Notes: generated by a model from the sequence alone, not told the origin. A DNA stretch of 64,000 nucleotides from Chloroflexi bacterium TSY (GCA_019217005.1 JAHBNG010000066.1:1-64000); one strand, 5' to 3'. Shown: positions 47,997 to 57,648, numbered from the stretch's first letter. Translations and numbers: made by a program.

Positions 47997-48349
47997 AATT
48001 CACCTCCGCCAATACAAGTCCCAAGAATAAATACTTATTACATTGTACCTCACTGACATTGGATTCAAGAAGCCATACCTCTCTTCGATGATTACCTGTT
48101 TGCGTGTATAAAGCAAGCAACCAACGCCTGCATCAGCGGCTCTCGGATTGCGACGCGACGAACTTCTAAAACGATGTAAGTTGGCACGGGCAACCAATGT
48201 TGATCACGCCCTCACCCTGGGGTCCGACTGGACGTGATGTTCGCTGTGCAAACTTGCAGCACGACCAAGAAACTAAACGACCTGCCTCGACTTTGCAGGA
48301 ACTAACACGCCACCCCGTGACATTGCATTCGGCAATTTACGATTACCGC
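47997..48349. other. Intergenic region between two toxin-antitoxin loci
   Basis: No supported gene. It contains the second copy of the CTAAACGACC-type motif (48263-48290) and a CCTGC/GCAGG pair beside it. Confidence 0.35.
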
Positions 48350-48724
48350 TCAATTTGTCACTAAAGTTTGTAAGATTGTTGGCGAGAAAACTTCATGTAG
48401 TCTACTGGTTGGCGGGGTCTTTGTGGGTATCTCAACTAACTGCAAGAATCCACTTAGCGGCGCTCGCTGTAGCAAGTTCAGTATTGTTGTTTGCAATGTT
48501 AAAGGTATTTCCGCCAGTCCGTCAAGCAACAGTGGTGTTTGCTCACTTGCTTTCATCATAGCTTGATAGCTTGATAATATTAACGCCAGTGGTTGTTCCG
48601 TTTCGGGATTAAAGTAGAGAACAATATTGTCCGTGAGTTCAACACCTGTATGCATTTGTTCATTCGCTTCAGTAAATTTTACTGAGAGAATATCACCTTC
48701 GGCATCGTAATTGATTGCTTTCAT
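48350..48724 (-). CDS. DUF2283 protein, probable antitoxin partner
   Basis: 124 residues from ATG 48724; an alternative ATG at 48736 overlaps the upstream stop by 7 nt. It opens KAINYDAEGDILSVKFTEAN, the signature of DUF2283, and continues VELTDNIVLYFNPETEQPLA. DUF2283 genes commonly follow small nuclease-like genes of the PBECR type, as here. The C-terminal half is Leu/Pro-rich and unlike the domain. The partner gene upstream has been split by an IS. Confidence 0.75.
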   Translation of the reverse strand: MKAINYDAEGDILSVKFTEANEQMHTGVELTDNIVLYFNPETEQPLALILSSYQAMMKASEQTPLLLDGLAEIPLTLQTTILNLLQRAPLSGFLQLVEIPTKTPPTSRLHEVFSPTILQTLVTN

Positions 48725-48981
48725 GTCAATCACCATTTTTGAATCAGATAAGCTGTCAGCACAAAATTGTTGGGTTCCGGTGGATCGCCGTGCCAACTAG
48801 CTTTTACTACGACTACTACATGTGTATAGGGTTCCGGTAAGTCAAAGAACTCGCGTGAGTAATGAAACTTGTCGCTAATACCTTATTTTTGCGCAACGGG
48901 AAGGGAATTCTATTCGTTGACACAATAAGAGCCTGATTCTATTCGATCAAATTCGTCAAAATGCCGAAAAAAGGATAGCCT

Positions 48982-49359
48982 CAGTAGATCCAAATTTCAG
49001 GTTTTGAGAGAGAATTCTGGCTAAACAGTTGACATAAATACAAATTTGCCGGTCGATATCTAGTTTTTGCGTTAGATTTGGGCGATTTTCAGATATGAAA
49101 TAGGTTGTTTTCTGTAACCGAAATGGGGTGGTTCATTTTAGGCGGACAATTAGGTTTACATTTTTGCAAAGAGAAAAGATGTTTATATTTTCTAATTTGA
49201 GCCATGCTCAGGCAGAAAATGACCTCATATAGATTTTTGTCTATGTATCAAAAGTGTAAACCTAATTCTGAACCACCCCACCGAAATCTGAATAAATGAC
49301 TCCAAAATCCCTGCAATCTCGACTGAAAATAGCCAAAAACGCCAAATTTGGATCTACTG
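48982..49359. mobile_element. 215-bp MITE, family 2, copy 2, itself interrupted
   Basis: The same terminal repeats as copy 1; target duplications AGCCT at 48977-48981 and 49360-49364. Length 378 bp equals 215 plus the 155-bp MITE and its 8-bp duplication. Confidence 0.95.
49125..49279 (+). mobile_element. 155-bp MITE, family 1, copy D, innermost insertion
   Basis: Target duplications ACCGAAAT lie at 49117-49124 and 49280-49287; the uninterrupted target exists in family-2 copy 1. Its core matches copy B. Confidence 0.95.
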
Positions 49360-49405
49360 AGCCTCAAAGAAATTCATTAGAGATACCCGATCCAAGGAGG
49401 CATTC

Positions 49406-50673
49406 ATGGCAATAGAATTCGGACTAACGAACGAGATCAGCAATACTCAGTATGCACCATTAGCTGCGTTGCTGGCACACTACCATCAAGAGAAAGTGCT
49501 AACTGCGTTGAAGAAGATCGAAATATCGGTCAAAACGTATGAATATACACCAGCAAGTAAGTTGGAACAGGTGCTGGTTAGCATATTATGTGGTTGCGCA
49601 ACGCTGACTGAGTTCAATACAAAGGTCAGACCAGAAAGACTCCTTGCGAAAATTTATGGGATGGAGCAGCTTAGTGAGCAATCAAATATGTCTCGTACAT
49701 TAGACGCCCTAACTCTAATGAATATCGGTAGAGTGCGGTCAGCGAAATCTGCAAGCCTCTAAGCCAAATACACAACCACGATTGGCGAGGGTTCTTGTGG
49801 TTAGACTTTGACCTATCCGGATTACCATGCGGCAAAAAGGCACAGAAAAGTCAAAAAGGCTATTTTAGCGGCAAAAAAACGCAACGGGACGCCAATTGGT
49901 CCGTGTAAGTTCGGTTAAATACCATGAAACGGTTTGGTCAGACCTCTATCCAGGGAGTCAGCATACAGCTCCATCGTTTCAGCCAGCCGTGCTTGCCACG
50001 GAAAGTTCATTAGAGTTAGACGAGAAAAAACGCGAGCGAGTCGTCTGGCGCACCGATGGCGGTGCAGGTAGTGAAGAAAATATTCGGTGGCTGCTCAACC
50101 GCAACTATCAATTTATGATGAAGGGCAACTCCAACCGTCGTGCCCATCTGTGGGCGCAACAGGTGACTCGATGGGATCCTTGCGGTGACGTCTTTCTGGC
50201 TGAAATTCCATCCCCTATCAAGTTTAATCGCCCTGTACGCATTTTTCTCAAAAAAAGAGTGAAAAACGAGCAAATTTGTGTCAGTTACTACATTTCGACC
50301 ATCAAATTGCCATCCAAGCGTCACTTCATTTCATATTATGACAATCGAGGTGCGGCTGAAATCGAACAATTCCGTAATGATAAAATGGGGTTACACTTAG
50401 CTTCTCGTCGCAAGACCCTATTTCTAGCTCAAAAAATCTCTTATCCTTTTGGCTGATTTGGCGCATAATTTGATAGGCCATTTCCATCAGCAAGCTCTCG
50501 TGGATACTAGATTTGAACCTTTCCGGCAGAAACGAATTGTTCGAGATCTATTACAAATACCTGGTTTTCTCTCTTTTCAGAACGGCTCACTTTCACGGAT
50601 TGACCTGCTAAGTTCACATCCTTATTCTCGTGACCTTCTGATTTGCTTGAAATCCTATCTAGAGGCCGATTAG
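49406..50673 (+). pseudogene. DDE transposase of the nested IS, frameshifted
   Basis: Pieces are MAIEFGLTNEISNTQYAPL (49406), LPCGKKAQKSQKGYFSGKK near 49830, RVVWRTDGGAGSEENIRWLL near 50040 and a C-terminal LADLAHNLIGHFHQQ (50449 on). The frame breaks near 49740, 49890 and 50440. The motif order suggests a DDE group-1 enzyme of the IS1380 kind. Confidence 0.7.
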
Positions 50674-51034
50674 AAACCCCCTCTAGTTGCATGAACGAAT
50701 AGAATCACGCTCTCGTTGCGCAAAAATAAGGTAATATACTTATCTTGCTTGCGACTTCCTTGCTTGATTGTCTCCAATATCGCCTCAAGCAGGTTATCAT
50801 CCATACCCGGATGACCAAGCGCGTGTTCCCATCGTTCCCACGTCATGTAGATAGTGCGGCCCCGTCGATCTTCAACGAAGATGGGCCAAGAATAATCGGT
50901 TGGCAACATTGTTTGAAACTCATATCAATCAGTGCAAATGTCTAAGCGTTGAAGCATTATACAATCAAACGAATTGAACTTCGGAAGGCTTTGATCGTAT
51001 TGCGTGCAATTGTGGGATTTCCCCTCCATTTTAA

Positions 51035-51697
51035 TTATTCAGATTTTTTGTCGGACACATTGCTAAACTGAAGTGAGCCATCAATCATGAGCATTTGATT
51101 TGTAGCGAGGTTATTTGAAGAAACCATTTTGCTGATCAGATCAACTTCCATATCTAGCATAGTGACTTGAATTTTAGCAATTGCTAAGTCTTCAAAGCGC
51201 CTATCTGTTTTGTCAGCTTGATATTTAAGTACCCGTGTAATGGAAATACTTCTTGCTTTATTTTGTGGTATTCTGATCTTTGGTATTTCGCTTGCGATGG
51301 TATCAAATTCATCGCCAACTCGATTGGGAATTGCAATCACATTTTCACGATGGACAAGGTGTTTATTTAGACGCTGCTGGTTGCGTTGGCAAACCGCGGT
51401 TCCAACCTGGCCTGCAATTATGGGCAGAAATTTTCCATCTGTAGAGCCAAAGTCTACTACTTTATATGTACGTCTTGATCCGTCTAAAAAGTATGTAAAT
51501 AATGACGGTACGGAGCTATCAGTATGAAGCTGGATCTTGTCTCCCTGTTTGTTGTTTGTTTCAAATACCTTCTTCTTGTTAAAGACTTCTCCTGCATCTT
51601 GATACTCCGGCAGCACAACATGGTCCAATGTAAATCGCTCTGTCTGGTAACACGTCCCGCCACTGTGCTCTTCGATTATTTGTATAATTTCACCCAT
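51035..51697 (-). CDS. NurA-like nuclease domain, probably truncated
   Basis: 220 residues. A first acidic motif lies in LFTYFLDGSRRTYKVVDFGS, followed by FLPIIAGQVGTAVCQR, and a second in MLMIDGSLQFSNVSD. The two DGS motifs recall NurA-type nucleases, which process DNA ends with HerA helicases. Family proteins continue well beyond the second motif, but here the stop follows at once, so the C-terminus is probably lost. No HerA gene is adjacent. It lies between two toxin-antitoxin loci. Confidence 0.5.
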   Translation of the reverse strand: MGEIIQIIEEHSGGTCYQTERFTLDHVVLPEYQDAGEVFNKKKVFETNNKQGDKIQLHTDSSVPSLFTYFLDGSRRTYKVVDFGSTDGKFLPIIAGQVGTAVCQRNQQRLNKHLVHRENVIAIPNRVGDEFDTIASEIPKIRIPQNKARSISITRVLKYQADKTDRRFEDLAIAKIQVTMLDMEVDLISKMVSSNNLATNQMLMIDGSLQFSNVSDKKSE

Positions 51698-51734
51698 ATA
51701 TTTACAACCATTTTTGAATTACTGAATGTATCAG

Positions 51735-52031
51735 CTATGAAATCGCTGCTGCTGGTAACAAGGATTCAACTCTTTTGATAGGCTTTTTCCTTGCCAAGTC
51801 ATAATTGGCCTGTAGATTCATCCAAAATTCTGGCGTTGTCCCAAACGCTTGTGAAAACAGCCATGCTGTCTGTGGTGTAATTCCTCTTTTGCCATTCACA
51901 ATCTCATTTATTCTTTGTGTCGGAACGTTTATATGTTTCGCAAATGCAACCTGAGACATATCCATTGGCTTGAGAAACTCTTCAAGCAAAACTTCTCCGG
52001 GATGTGTTGGGATACGGTTTTCTGGAATCAT
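51735..52031 (-). CDS. higA: HigA-type antitoxin (XRE HTH)
   Basis: 98 residues from ATG 52031. The HigA signature is HPGEVLLEEFLKPMDMSQVA, with the recognition helix in NVPTQRINEIVNGKRGITPQ and the typical TPEFWMNLQANYDLARK. It binds the operator and neutralises HigB. It lies 14 nt after higB, in the toxin-first order usual for HigBA. Confidence 0.92.
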   Translation of the reverse strand: MIPENRIPTHPGEVLLEEFLKPMDMSQVAFAKHINVPTQRINEIVNGKRGITPQTAWLFSQAFGTTPEFWMNLQANYDLARKKPIKRVESLLPAAAIS

Positions 52032-52045
52032 GATTACCCTTGTTG

Positions 52046-52336
52046 CTAATGATAGTCGGTCAGCATAACGTTGTGTGCGCCATCGCTTTCCCACTGGAAT
52101 ACAATACGCCATTGTTGATTGACTCGGATACTATGCCAACCAGCGTAATCACCTTTCAACATCTCTAATCGGTTTCCTGGTGGCATTCGTAAGTCTTGGA
52201 GATTATGAGCAGCGCGTATTACATCCAACTTTCGCAAAGCCGCAGAAAGTATAGTTTGCGGGAAACGTCGCACGCGACTTGTTTGTCTGCCGTGATACAA
52301 ATCTTCTGTTGCTTTATCACCAAATGATACGATCAT
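52046..52336 (-). CDS. higB: HigB-type mRNA interferase toxin
   Basis: 96 residues. It has RelE-fold features: ATEDLYHGRQTSRVRRFP, LRMPPGNRLEMLKGDYAGWH and SIRVNQQWRIVFQWESDGAH near the C-terminus. It cuts mRNA on the ribosome. ATG 52336; it is the first gene of the pair. It looks intact. Confidence 0.92.
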   Translation of the reverse strand: MIVSFGDKATEDLYHGRQTSRVRRFPQTILSAALRKLDVIRAAHNLQDLRMPPGNRLEMLKGDYAGWHSIRVNQQWRIVFQWESDGAHNVMLTDYH

Positions 52337-52592
52337 GAAGCAGATTATACTCTATCACGGATAACATGTAAAGGTGAAAATAAAAACGATCCTTGGAGAC
52401 CCACTTCTTGGTATGCTGGAAACTGCCAACGCCCGTTTCACCAGTGGCGGGACTATTACCGACTAGTCACGAGCGAGCGACCAATAGCACAAACGAAACA
52501 ACTTTGAACGGCGCAGATCACCCGCCATCTGGTGCAAACCATGTTACCCTGATGAAATCACTACCCCAAGAAGTACAACGCGCGAAGTTTCG
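52337..52592. other. Upstream region of the serine-recombinase module
   Basis: It holds a plus-strand stretch open in the same frame as the next ORF but without a start codon; the left boundary of the module is probably here. No terminal repeat could be identified. Confidence 0.3.
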
Positions 52593-53033
52593 CATGTAAC
52601 AGTAACGGATCCCCGCCACGCATTATGCGGACAAAAGCTAAAGGTTGTCAAAATCAGTACAGATGGCAAAGAAGGCCCCATCTGCACGGTTGAATTACAA
52701 AAAGACATTTGGAGACGAATTCCACTAAGTATAACGGACGTGGGTCGTTATGAACCGATTCGCTATCCATTGCCCCTGAACCTGAGAGTTGTGGGAGAAT
52801 TGCTGGATATCTACAAACGCATAGAAGTCCAAATCAAGGAGAACTCCAGCAATGATGAAAGAAAAAACGAGTCAGAATCAGGTCGTTGCCCAAGCAGAAA
52901 AGGGTCTGACGGTACCGAATCGAGTCTGGCACCAGCTAAGTCCACCTCACCAGCGCCAGATTCTGCAGAGTCTGGTGCAGATCTGCCAGATGTTGACCCA
53001 ACGAAGAGTCAAGCAAGAGGAGGTTGCGCATGA
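52593..53033 (+). CDS. Small module protein (DUF5372-like), start uncertain
   Basis: The frame reads HVTVTDPRHALCGQKLKVVK, then RIPLSITDVGRYEPIRYPL, a pattern like DUF5372 proteins encoded before recombinases in mobile modules. The first ATG in frame is at 52740, too late for this domain, so an upstream non-ATG start or a truncated 5' end must be assumed. The C-terminal ~60 residues overlap the next ORF in another frame and look non-native (Ser/Pro/Asp-rich). Confidence 0.45.
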   Translation, partial: HVTVTDPRHALCGQKLKVVKISTDGKEGPICTVELQKDIWRRIPLSITDVGRYEPIRYPLPLNLRVVGELLDIYKRIEVQIKENSSNDERKNESESGRCPSRKGSDGTESSLAPAKSTSPAPDSAESGADLPDVDPTKSQARGGCA

Positions 53034-53046
53034 ACCACTCAACTAA
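52852..53046 (+). CDS. Small helical protein of the recombinase module
   Basis: 64 residues (VWHQLSPPHQRQILQSLVQI, then CQMLTQRRVKQEEV). The gene overlaps the recombinase start by 17 nt, and its end supplies the recombinase RBS (GAGGAGG). Such short accessory ORFs occur before large serine recombinases in some mobile modules. The function is unknown. Confidence 0.6.
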   Translation: MMKEKTSQNQVVAQAEKGLTVPNRVWHQLSPPHQRQILQSLVQICQMLTQRRVKQEEVAHEPLN

Positions 53047-55159
53047 CCCATCCTTCATGGTCAACGGAAGCCAGAAGATTCAGCCGCTCCATCGCCAGCG
53101 GCTAGCCTGCATCTATGTGCGCCAATCCTCGCTGAAGCAGGTGCGGGAGAACACAGAGAGTCAGGTGAACCAGTACCGACTGGAAGAACGAGCCAAAGCG
53201 CTTGGTTGGCCCGAAAATCAAATCCGAGTCATCGACTCAGACCAGGGAATCTCGGGAACAAGCAGCAATGACCGTCTGGGCTTTCAAGAGATTTTGAGTC
53301 TCGTATCGATGAGCCAGGTGGGCATCATCTTTGGCTACGAAGTCTCACGAATCGCCCGCAACAATGCCGACTGGTATCCCTTGCTTCAGTTGGCCGACGT
53401 CTTTGGCGTGCTCATCGCCGACAACGACGCCATCTATGACCCGAAGGACTTCAATGACCGCATGGTGCTTGGTCTGAAAGGAACCATGAGCGAACTGGAA
53501 CTGCATCTGATTCGCCAGCGTCTAGATACAGGCCGCATGAACAAGATCATGCGAGCTGAGTATCGCCAGCCGTTGCCCACCGGTCTCGTACGAGGGCGGG
53601 ACAATGTGGTTTACAAAGATCCGGACATGCAAGTCCAAAGCATGATTCAACTCATCTTGGACAAATTCGCCGAGTTTGGCACTTGTCCGAAAGTCTTTAA
53701 GCACTGTCTGGACAATAAGATTCTCTTTCCCAGACGTCAGATGGGTGGCGCTCACCACGGTGAGATTTTGTGGAGAGAACCGTCATACACGGTCATCAAC
53801 TCAATCCTCAAGAATCCCGCCTATGCCGGAGCCTTCGCTCATGGCCGCACCCAGGTCGATCCAGCCAAACGACTAGCCTTTGGTTCGCCAAACAGCGGAC
53901 GCAAGACTTGCTCAATGGACGAATGGATTCATCTGCAACAAGATGTCTATCCTGCCTATATTTCCTGGGAACAGTATTTAGCAAACCAAGAGAGACTACG
54001 CCAGAATGCAGCTTCATTCGAGAAAGCCATTGCAGCGGCACAAGGGGCTGCTAGGGAAGGCAAGGCATTGCTCCAAGGGCTCGTTAAGTGTGGCTGCTGC
54101 GCTCGTCGAATGCACATCCGCTATCGCAGTACCACCACCTACGCCTGCTCTGAACTCTATGATACCTATGGCCGCAAGAGCTGCCTCTTTGTCACCGCAC
54201 CCAAGATTGATGAGATTGTCGTCCAAGCCTTCTTTGAGGCCATTCAGCCCGCTCAACTAGACGCGCTTGCTGCCCTCCTTGACCAGCAACAACAGGACCA
54301 TGCCAAGCTCGACCAACAGTGGCAGCAGCGCCTGCAGCGAGCCGACTATGAAGCCCAACGCGCCGAACGGCAATACAACCAAGCCGACCCCGAGAACCGA
54401 CTCGTCACCGCTTCGCTCGAAAAACGCTGGGAAGAGATGCTCATTACTCTTCATGAAACCCAGCGAGAATACCAGCTCTCTCAACAGCAGCAGGCCACAC
54501 CCAGCATCTCACCCCAACTTCAGCAGCAGTTCCAGCACATCTCTGAGACTCTGCCCGACCTCTGGCCTCAATTGTCTTACCCTGACCAGAAAGAGTTGCT
54601 GCGTACCCTCATTTCTCAAGTCATCCTCACACCCAGAGACAAAACCTCCATCGAAGTCAAGATTGTCTGGCTCTCTGCTCATTACTCCCTCTTTTCCGCC
54701 GACCGCCCCTTTCAACGATGGGCTGATGTTCCTCATTTTGCAGCCATGATTCAGCGCATTCGCCAACTCTGGGAACATGGTACTTCCGACACCGACATTG
54801 CCGACATCCTTAACTCTGAACACTTTACTGCCATGGACGGTTCTGACCTTACCCGAGTGACCATCCGTAATCTCAGGCTCAAACAAGGCTGGTCTGTCAA
54901 GCCTGCTTCTGCCAAAACACCTCCCAAAGTTGATGGCAAATTCACCACCCGTGGCTTAGCTCTCGAGTGCAACACTGACAAAGAGTGGATTCGGACTCGC
55001 ATTTTTGATGGCACGATTCCATTTGAAGTAGTCTCTCGTCATCCTCACCAGCGTTGCTATCTCATTGATGCTTCTGACCACCTCATCCAACAACTCAAGG
55101 CCAAGGCTGCTCTCCGCAAACGCTACAACACGCGCAAACCAAAACCGCCCAACTCTTGA
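53030..55159 (+). CDS. Large serine recombinase
   Basis: 709 residues from ATG 53030. The resolvase catalytic Ser is in CIYVRQSSLKQVREN (~25), followed by DQGISGTSSNDRLGF and GYEVSRIARNNADWYPLLQL. A recombinase domain, a zinc ribbon (LVKCGCCARRMHIRY with a later CSEL... CLF) and a coiled-coil region follow. The C-terminus has an extra DNA-binding segment (RGLALECNTDKEWIRTR). It catalyses site-specific integration or excision. The gene is intact and followed by a strong terminator. Confidence 0.93.
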   Translation: MNHSTNPSFMVNGSQKIQPLHRQRLACIYVRQSSLKQVRENTESQVNQYRLEERAKALGWPENQIRVIDSDQGISGTSSNDRLGFQEILSLVSMSQVGIIFGYEVSRIARNNADWYPLLQLADVFGVLIADNDAIYDPKDFNDRMVLGLKGTMSELELHLIRQRLDTGRMNKIMRAEYRQPLPTGLVRGRDNVVYKDPDMQVQSMIQLILDKFAEFGTCPKVFKHCLDNKILFPRRQMGGAHHGEILWREPSYTVINSILKNPAYAGAFAHGRTQVDPAKRLAFGSPNSGRKTCSMDEWIHLQQDVYPAYISWEQYLANQERLRQNAASFEKAIAAAQGAAREGKALLQGLVKCGCCARRMHIRYRSTTTYACSELYDTYGRKSCLFVTAPKIDEIVVQAFFEAIQPAQLDALAALLDQQQQDHAKLDQQWQQRLQRADYEAQRAERQYNQADPENRLVTASLEKRWEEMLITLHETQREYQLSQQQQATPSISPQLQQQFQHISETLPDLWPQLSYPDQKELLRTLISQVILTPRDKTSIEVKIVWLSAHYSLFSADRPFQRWADVPHFAAMIQRIRQLWEHGTSDTDIADILNSEHFTAMDGSDLTRVTIRNLRLKQGWSVKPASAKTPPKVDGKFTTRGLALECNTDKEWIRTRIFDGTIPFEVVSRHPHQRCYLIDASDHLIQQLKAKAALRKRYNTRKPKPPNS

Positions 55160-55173
55160 TTTTCCCTCCCTTC

Positions 55174-55207
55174 AAACCGTTACGTTTTCACCGTAACGGT
55201 TTTTATT
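55174..55207 (+). terminator. Rho-independent terminator after the recombinase
   Basis: AACCGTTACG pairs with CGTAACGGTT around a short loop, followed by a T-rich run. It lies 15 nt after the recombinase stop. Confidence 0.88.
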
Positions 55208-55472
55208 TCTCATCCTACAACATCCATCACTCTTCTCTCTTCTTTCTCTTTTTGCTCATTTGTTCTATTCCTTGTACACTACTCCCGTCTCTATCTTTCT
55301 ATTCTTTTTTCACCCTGCGCTTCTTCAATTACGCGCAGATCACCTAGGAGGGCGTTGTGTTGGCCGAGGTTTGGCGGCTGAGATACAAGTTCACCAACCA
55401 GGAAACTAAACGACCGCTATTGAAATGCAGGAACTCACACGGTAAAGTACAGACGTGCATACCTCAAGTTCT
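55208..55472. other. Intergenic region with the third recurring motif
   Basis: T-rich at first, then CCAGGAAACTAAACGACC at 55398-55415, similar to motifs at 46947 and 48263. No supported gene. Confidence 0.35.
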
Positions 55473-55708
55473 TTACCTTGGAACCCATTCCTTAGCTTCC
55501 CACACATATAAGATAGTAGATATTTGGGCCTTCGGCCCAAAGGCAGCCTTCAGCAGCAACATCGACAATTTTTTGTCGATGTTTTCCCATAAATGCCTAT
55601 CCACTCTACCACCTGTACGTAAATACATGCTACCATTAAGAATATCCGTCTTTGGTTCACCTATGTCGAAACTGATGCCTACAATTGATTGCGTAGTATT
55701 TCTATATT
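55473..55708 (-). CDS. Small hypothetical protein
   Basis: A frame reads IVGISFDIGEPKTDILNGSM then YLRTGGRVDRHLWENIDKKL and ends YVWEAKEWVPR. The first ATG is at 55628, but the coding look starts earlier, overlapping the end of the split gene upstream. It may start at a rare codon or be a frameshifted continuation of that gene. A GGGCCTTCGGCCC hairpin lies within. No family is recognised. Confidence 0.45.
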
Positions 55709-56048
55709 TTCACGTAGATATCCCAGATTGTTATCTGTAGACTCTGTTGTATATTGTAGCAACTTTTCCAGGGAGCTTTTATTACAAATCATACTTCTCA
55801 TTAAAATTTGAAGTTGCTGTGATAAAGGCTGCTTCCCAATAGTCATCGCTAAATGGTCCATTGGTTCGGGGGTGAAACGAGCCAGTGGAGGCTGCGATAT
55901 GTCTGTGCCAGGCTTATAGACGTTACGTTGAAAATAGTCGGACCAAGTAAGATTATTTGGTGACGCTTTCAAATTAATTCCCGTCTGAGCTTGGGCTAAT
56001 TTCAAAAACTCATCAGCCAATTCACCTAATTCACCGACAAACTTATTA

Positions 56049-57648
56049 CTACTGTGCAGCAATATATTGTGAAACACAAAGGAAATTCGTTATATTTCTG
56101 GGCATATTGCTAACAAAACGCAAACAGAATGCAAAGGAAAAATGAGATAGACTGAAGAGCCAATAAAATGAAGCAGTCTTCGATGAAAGGAAATCAAGAT
56201 GAAACTTGCTCAAGCAGTCAATCAATATGACTACAGCCAACTGGAAAGCCCGCCGCTGCTGGAACTGACAGAAGAGCAACTGGCGGCACTGGCCGACCAA
56301 CTCCAGGAGTATCATGCCATATATAGTCCATACTTCAGCCATGTGGCTCAGAGAGCATGCGTACCACTACATGCGAGGCTTGTTAGACCCCGAAATCAAA
56401 CGCAAATCGGCCGAGAACATCGCGCTGGCGACAGTAGGAGAATCGGGTGTACGCCCCCTGCAAAGCTTTGTGGGTCAGAGCCGCTGGAGCGGTGAAGCGA
56501 TGCTGGCGGAACATACTCGACAGACAGGTGAGTTGTTGGGAGACGCAAATGGCGTCTTACTCCTGGATGGGAGCGACATTCCCAAGCAAGGAGAAGAGTC
56601 AGTGGGCGTCAAGCGGCAGCGGTGTGGCGAACTGGGCAAGATCGCCAACTGTCAAGCCGGAGTCTTCCTGGGATATAATAGCTCTCATGGCTATACCTTA
56701 CTGAACTGTCGGTTGTATATCCCCCAAGAATGGTTTAGTGATGAGTATGCAGAGAAGCGGTACAAAACCGGTCTTCCCACTGACCTGACCTTCCAAACAA
56801 AAAATGAATTGGCTTGGTCCATGATTGAGCAGACGCACGCCCTGGGTGCGTTGCCCATCCGCTGGATCACTATGGATGAAGCCTTTGGCAAAGATACTCA
56901 TCTGCTTGACTGCATTGATGGCCAAACCGCTTACAGCTACTTTGCTGAAGTGCCCAAAGAGACTCGTGTCTGGACCTCCAGCCCCAGACCTATCTGCCCG
57001 CATCATCTGGACGCGGGCGCAAAGCTCAAGCTCCGCGTCCGGCCTGGTGAACCTACGCCTCTCACCGTTGCTCAACTCGCTGACACCTTCCAGGAGCATG
57101 AGTGGCAACAGCATGTTCTCAAAGAGGGCTCCAAGGGCTTCATCGTTGCTTCCATTGCTTGTCGCCGCATTGTCTCTGTCCGCAATGGGCTCCCCGGTTC
57201 TGCTCTCTGGCTCATCGTCCGCCGCAATCCCGATTGCTCTCTGCAATACTTTCTCTCAATGCACCCTTGAGACTTCCTTGGATGACTTCGCCACTGTTTC
57301 TGCTTTGCGTTGGCCCATTGAAACCATTTTGAACAAGCCAAGCAGTTTCTCGGACTCAACGAATATGAAACTCGCAGTTGGCTCGGTTGGCATCATCATA
57401 TGACCTTAGTCATTTTGGCCTTTGGTTTCTTGGCTCGTTCTCAGTTTTTCCTCAAATATGATGCCCCCGCTCTCACTTTGCCACAGGTTGTTGAACTTCT
57501 CCATGCCGTTCTGCCTAAACCTGTCTTGACACTCGCTGAGACTATCGAGCGCCTTCGCTACAAGCAACGTCGTCTTGCTTCCGCTAAACGCTCGCATTAT
57601 CTTGTGCAAAAATCGAACATTATCGAGCCTTTACTTGATGCACAGTAG
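56049..57648 (+). mobile_element. IS701-like insertion sequence
   Basis: Terminal repeats CTACTGTGCA and TGCACAGTAG; target duplications TATTA at 56044-56048 and 57649-57653. 1,600 bp. Joining the flanks restores the reading frame of the host gene, which supports these boundaries. Confidence 0.85.
56199..57648 (+). pseudogene. IS701-family transposase, frameshifted
   Basis: It starts MKLAQAVNQYDYSQ at 56199. The core is in another frame: YHYMRGLLDPEIKRKSAENI, then GVLLLDGSDIPKQGEESVGV (first Asp), NCQAGVFLGYNSSHGYTLLN and LPIRWITMDEAFGKDTHLLD (second Asp). Breaks occur near 56350, 57260 and 57330; the tail HHHMTLVILAFGFLARSQFF is in a third frame. It is non-functional as written. Confidence 0.82.

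Larger units (their letters stand above)
48881..50731 (+). mobile_element. Insertion sequence (IS1380-like?) carrying two nested MITEs
   Basis: The terminal repeats start CCTTATTTTTGCGCAACG on both sides and stay similar for about 38 bp (GATTCTATTCGTT). Target duplications TAATA lie at 48876-48880 and 50732-50736. Total length is 1,851 bp, of which 383 bp are later insertions, leaving a 1,468-bp IS. The family call is tentative. Confidence 0.88.
48730..50909 (-). pseudogene. PBECR-like nuclease toxin split by nested mobile elements
   Basis: The N-terminal part (50909-50732) reads TIYMTWERWEHALGHPGMDD, then LLEAILETIKQGSRKQDKYI. The C-terminal part (48880-48730) reads SDKFHYSREFFDLPEPYTHV, then PNNFVLTAYLIQKW. 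Removing the IS (48881-50731) and one TAATA duplication joins them in frame to 107 residues. The fold assignment is from this pattern (His/Arg near strands, FVLTAY end) and from the DUF2283 neighbour. The gene is interrupted in its centre, so toxin activity should be lost. Confidence 0.8.

Noticed and set aside
46947..55415. Integron attC sites
   Set aside because: The motifs share a core but lack the paired R/L box geometry; no integron integrase with its extra motif was recognised.
55357..55740. 127-residue plus-strand ORF
   Set aside because: It is the complement of a better minus-strand reading and crosses the repeat motif.
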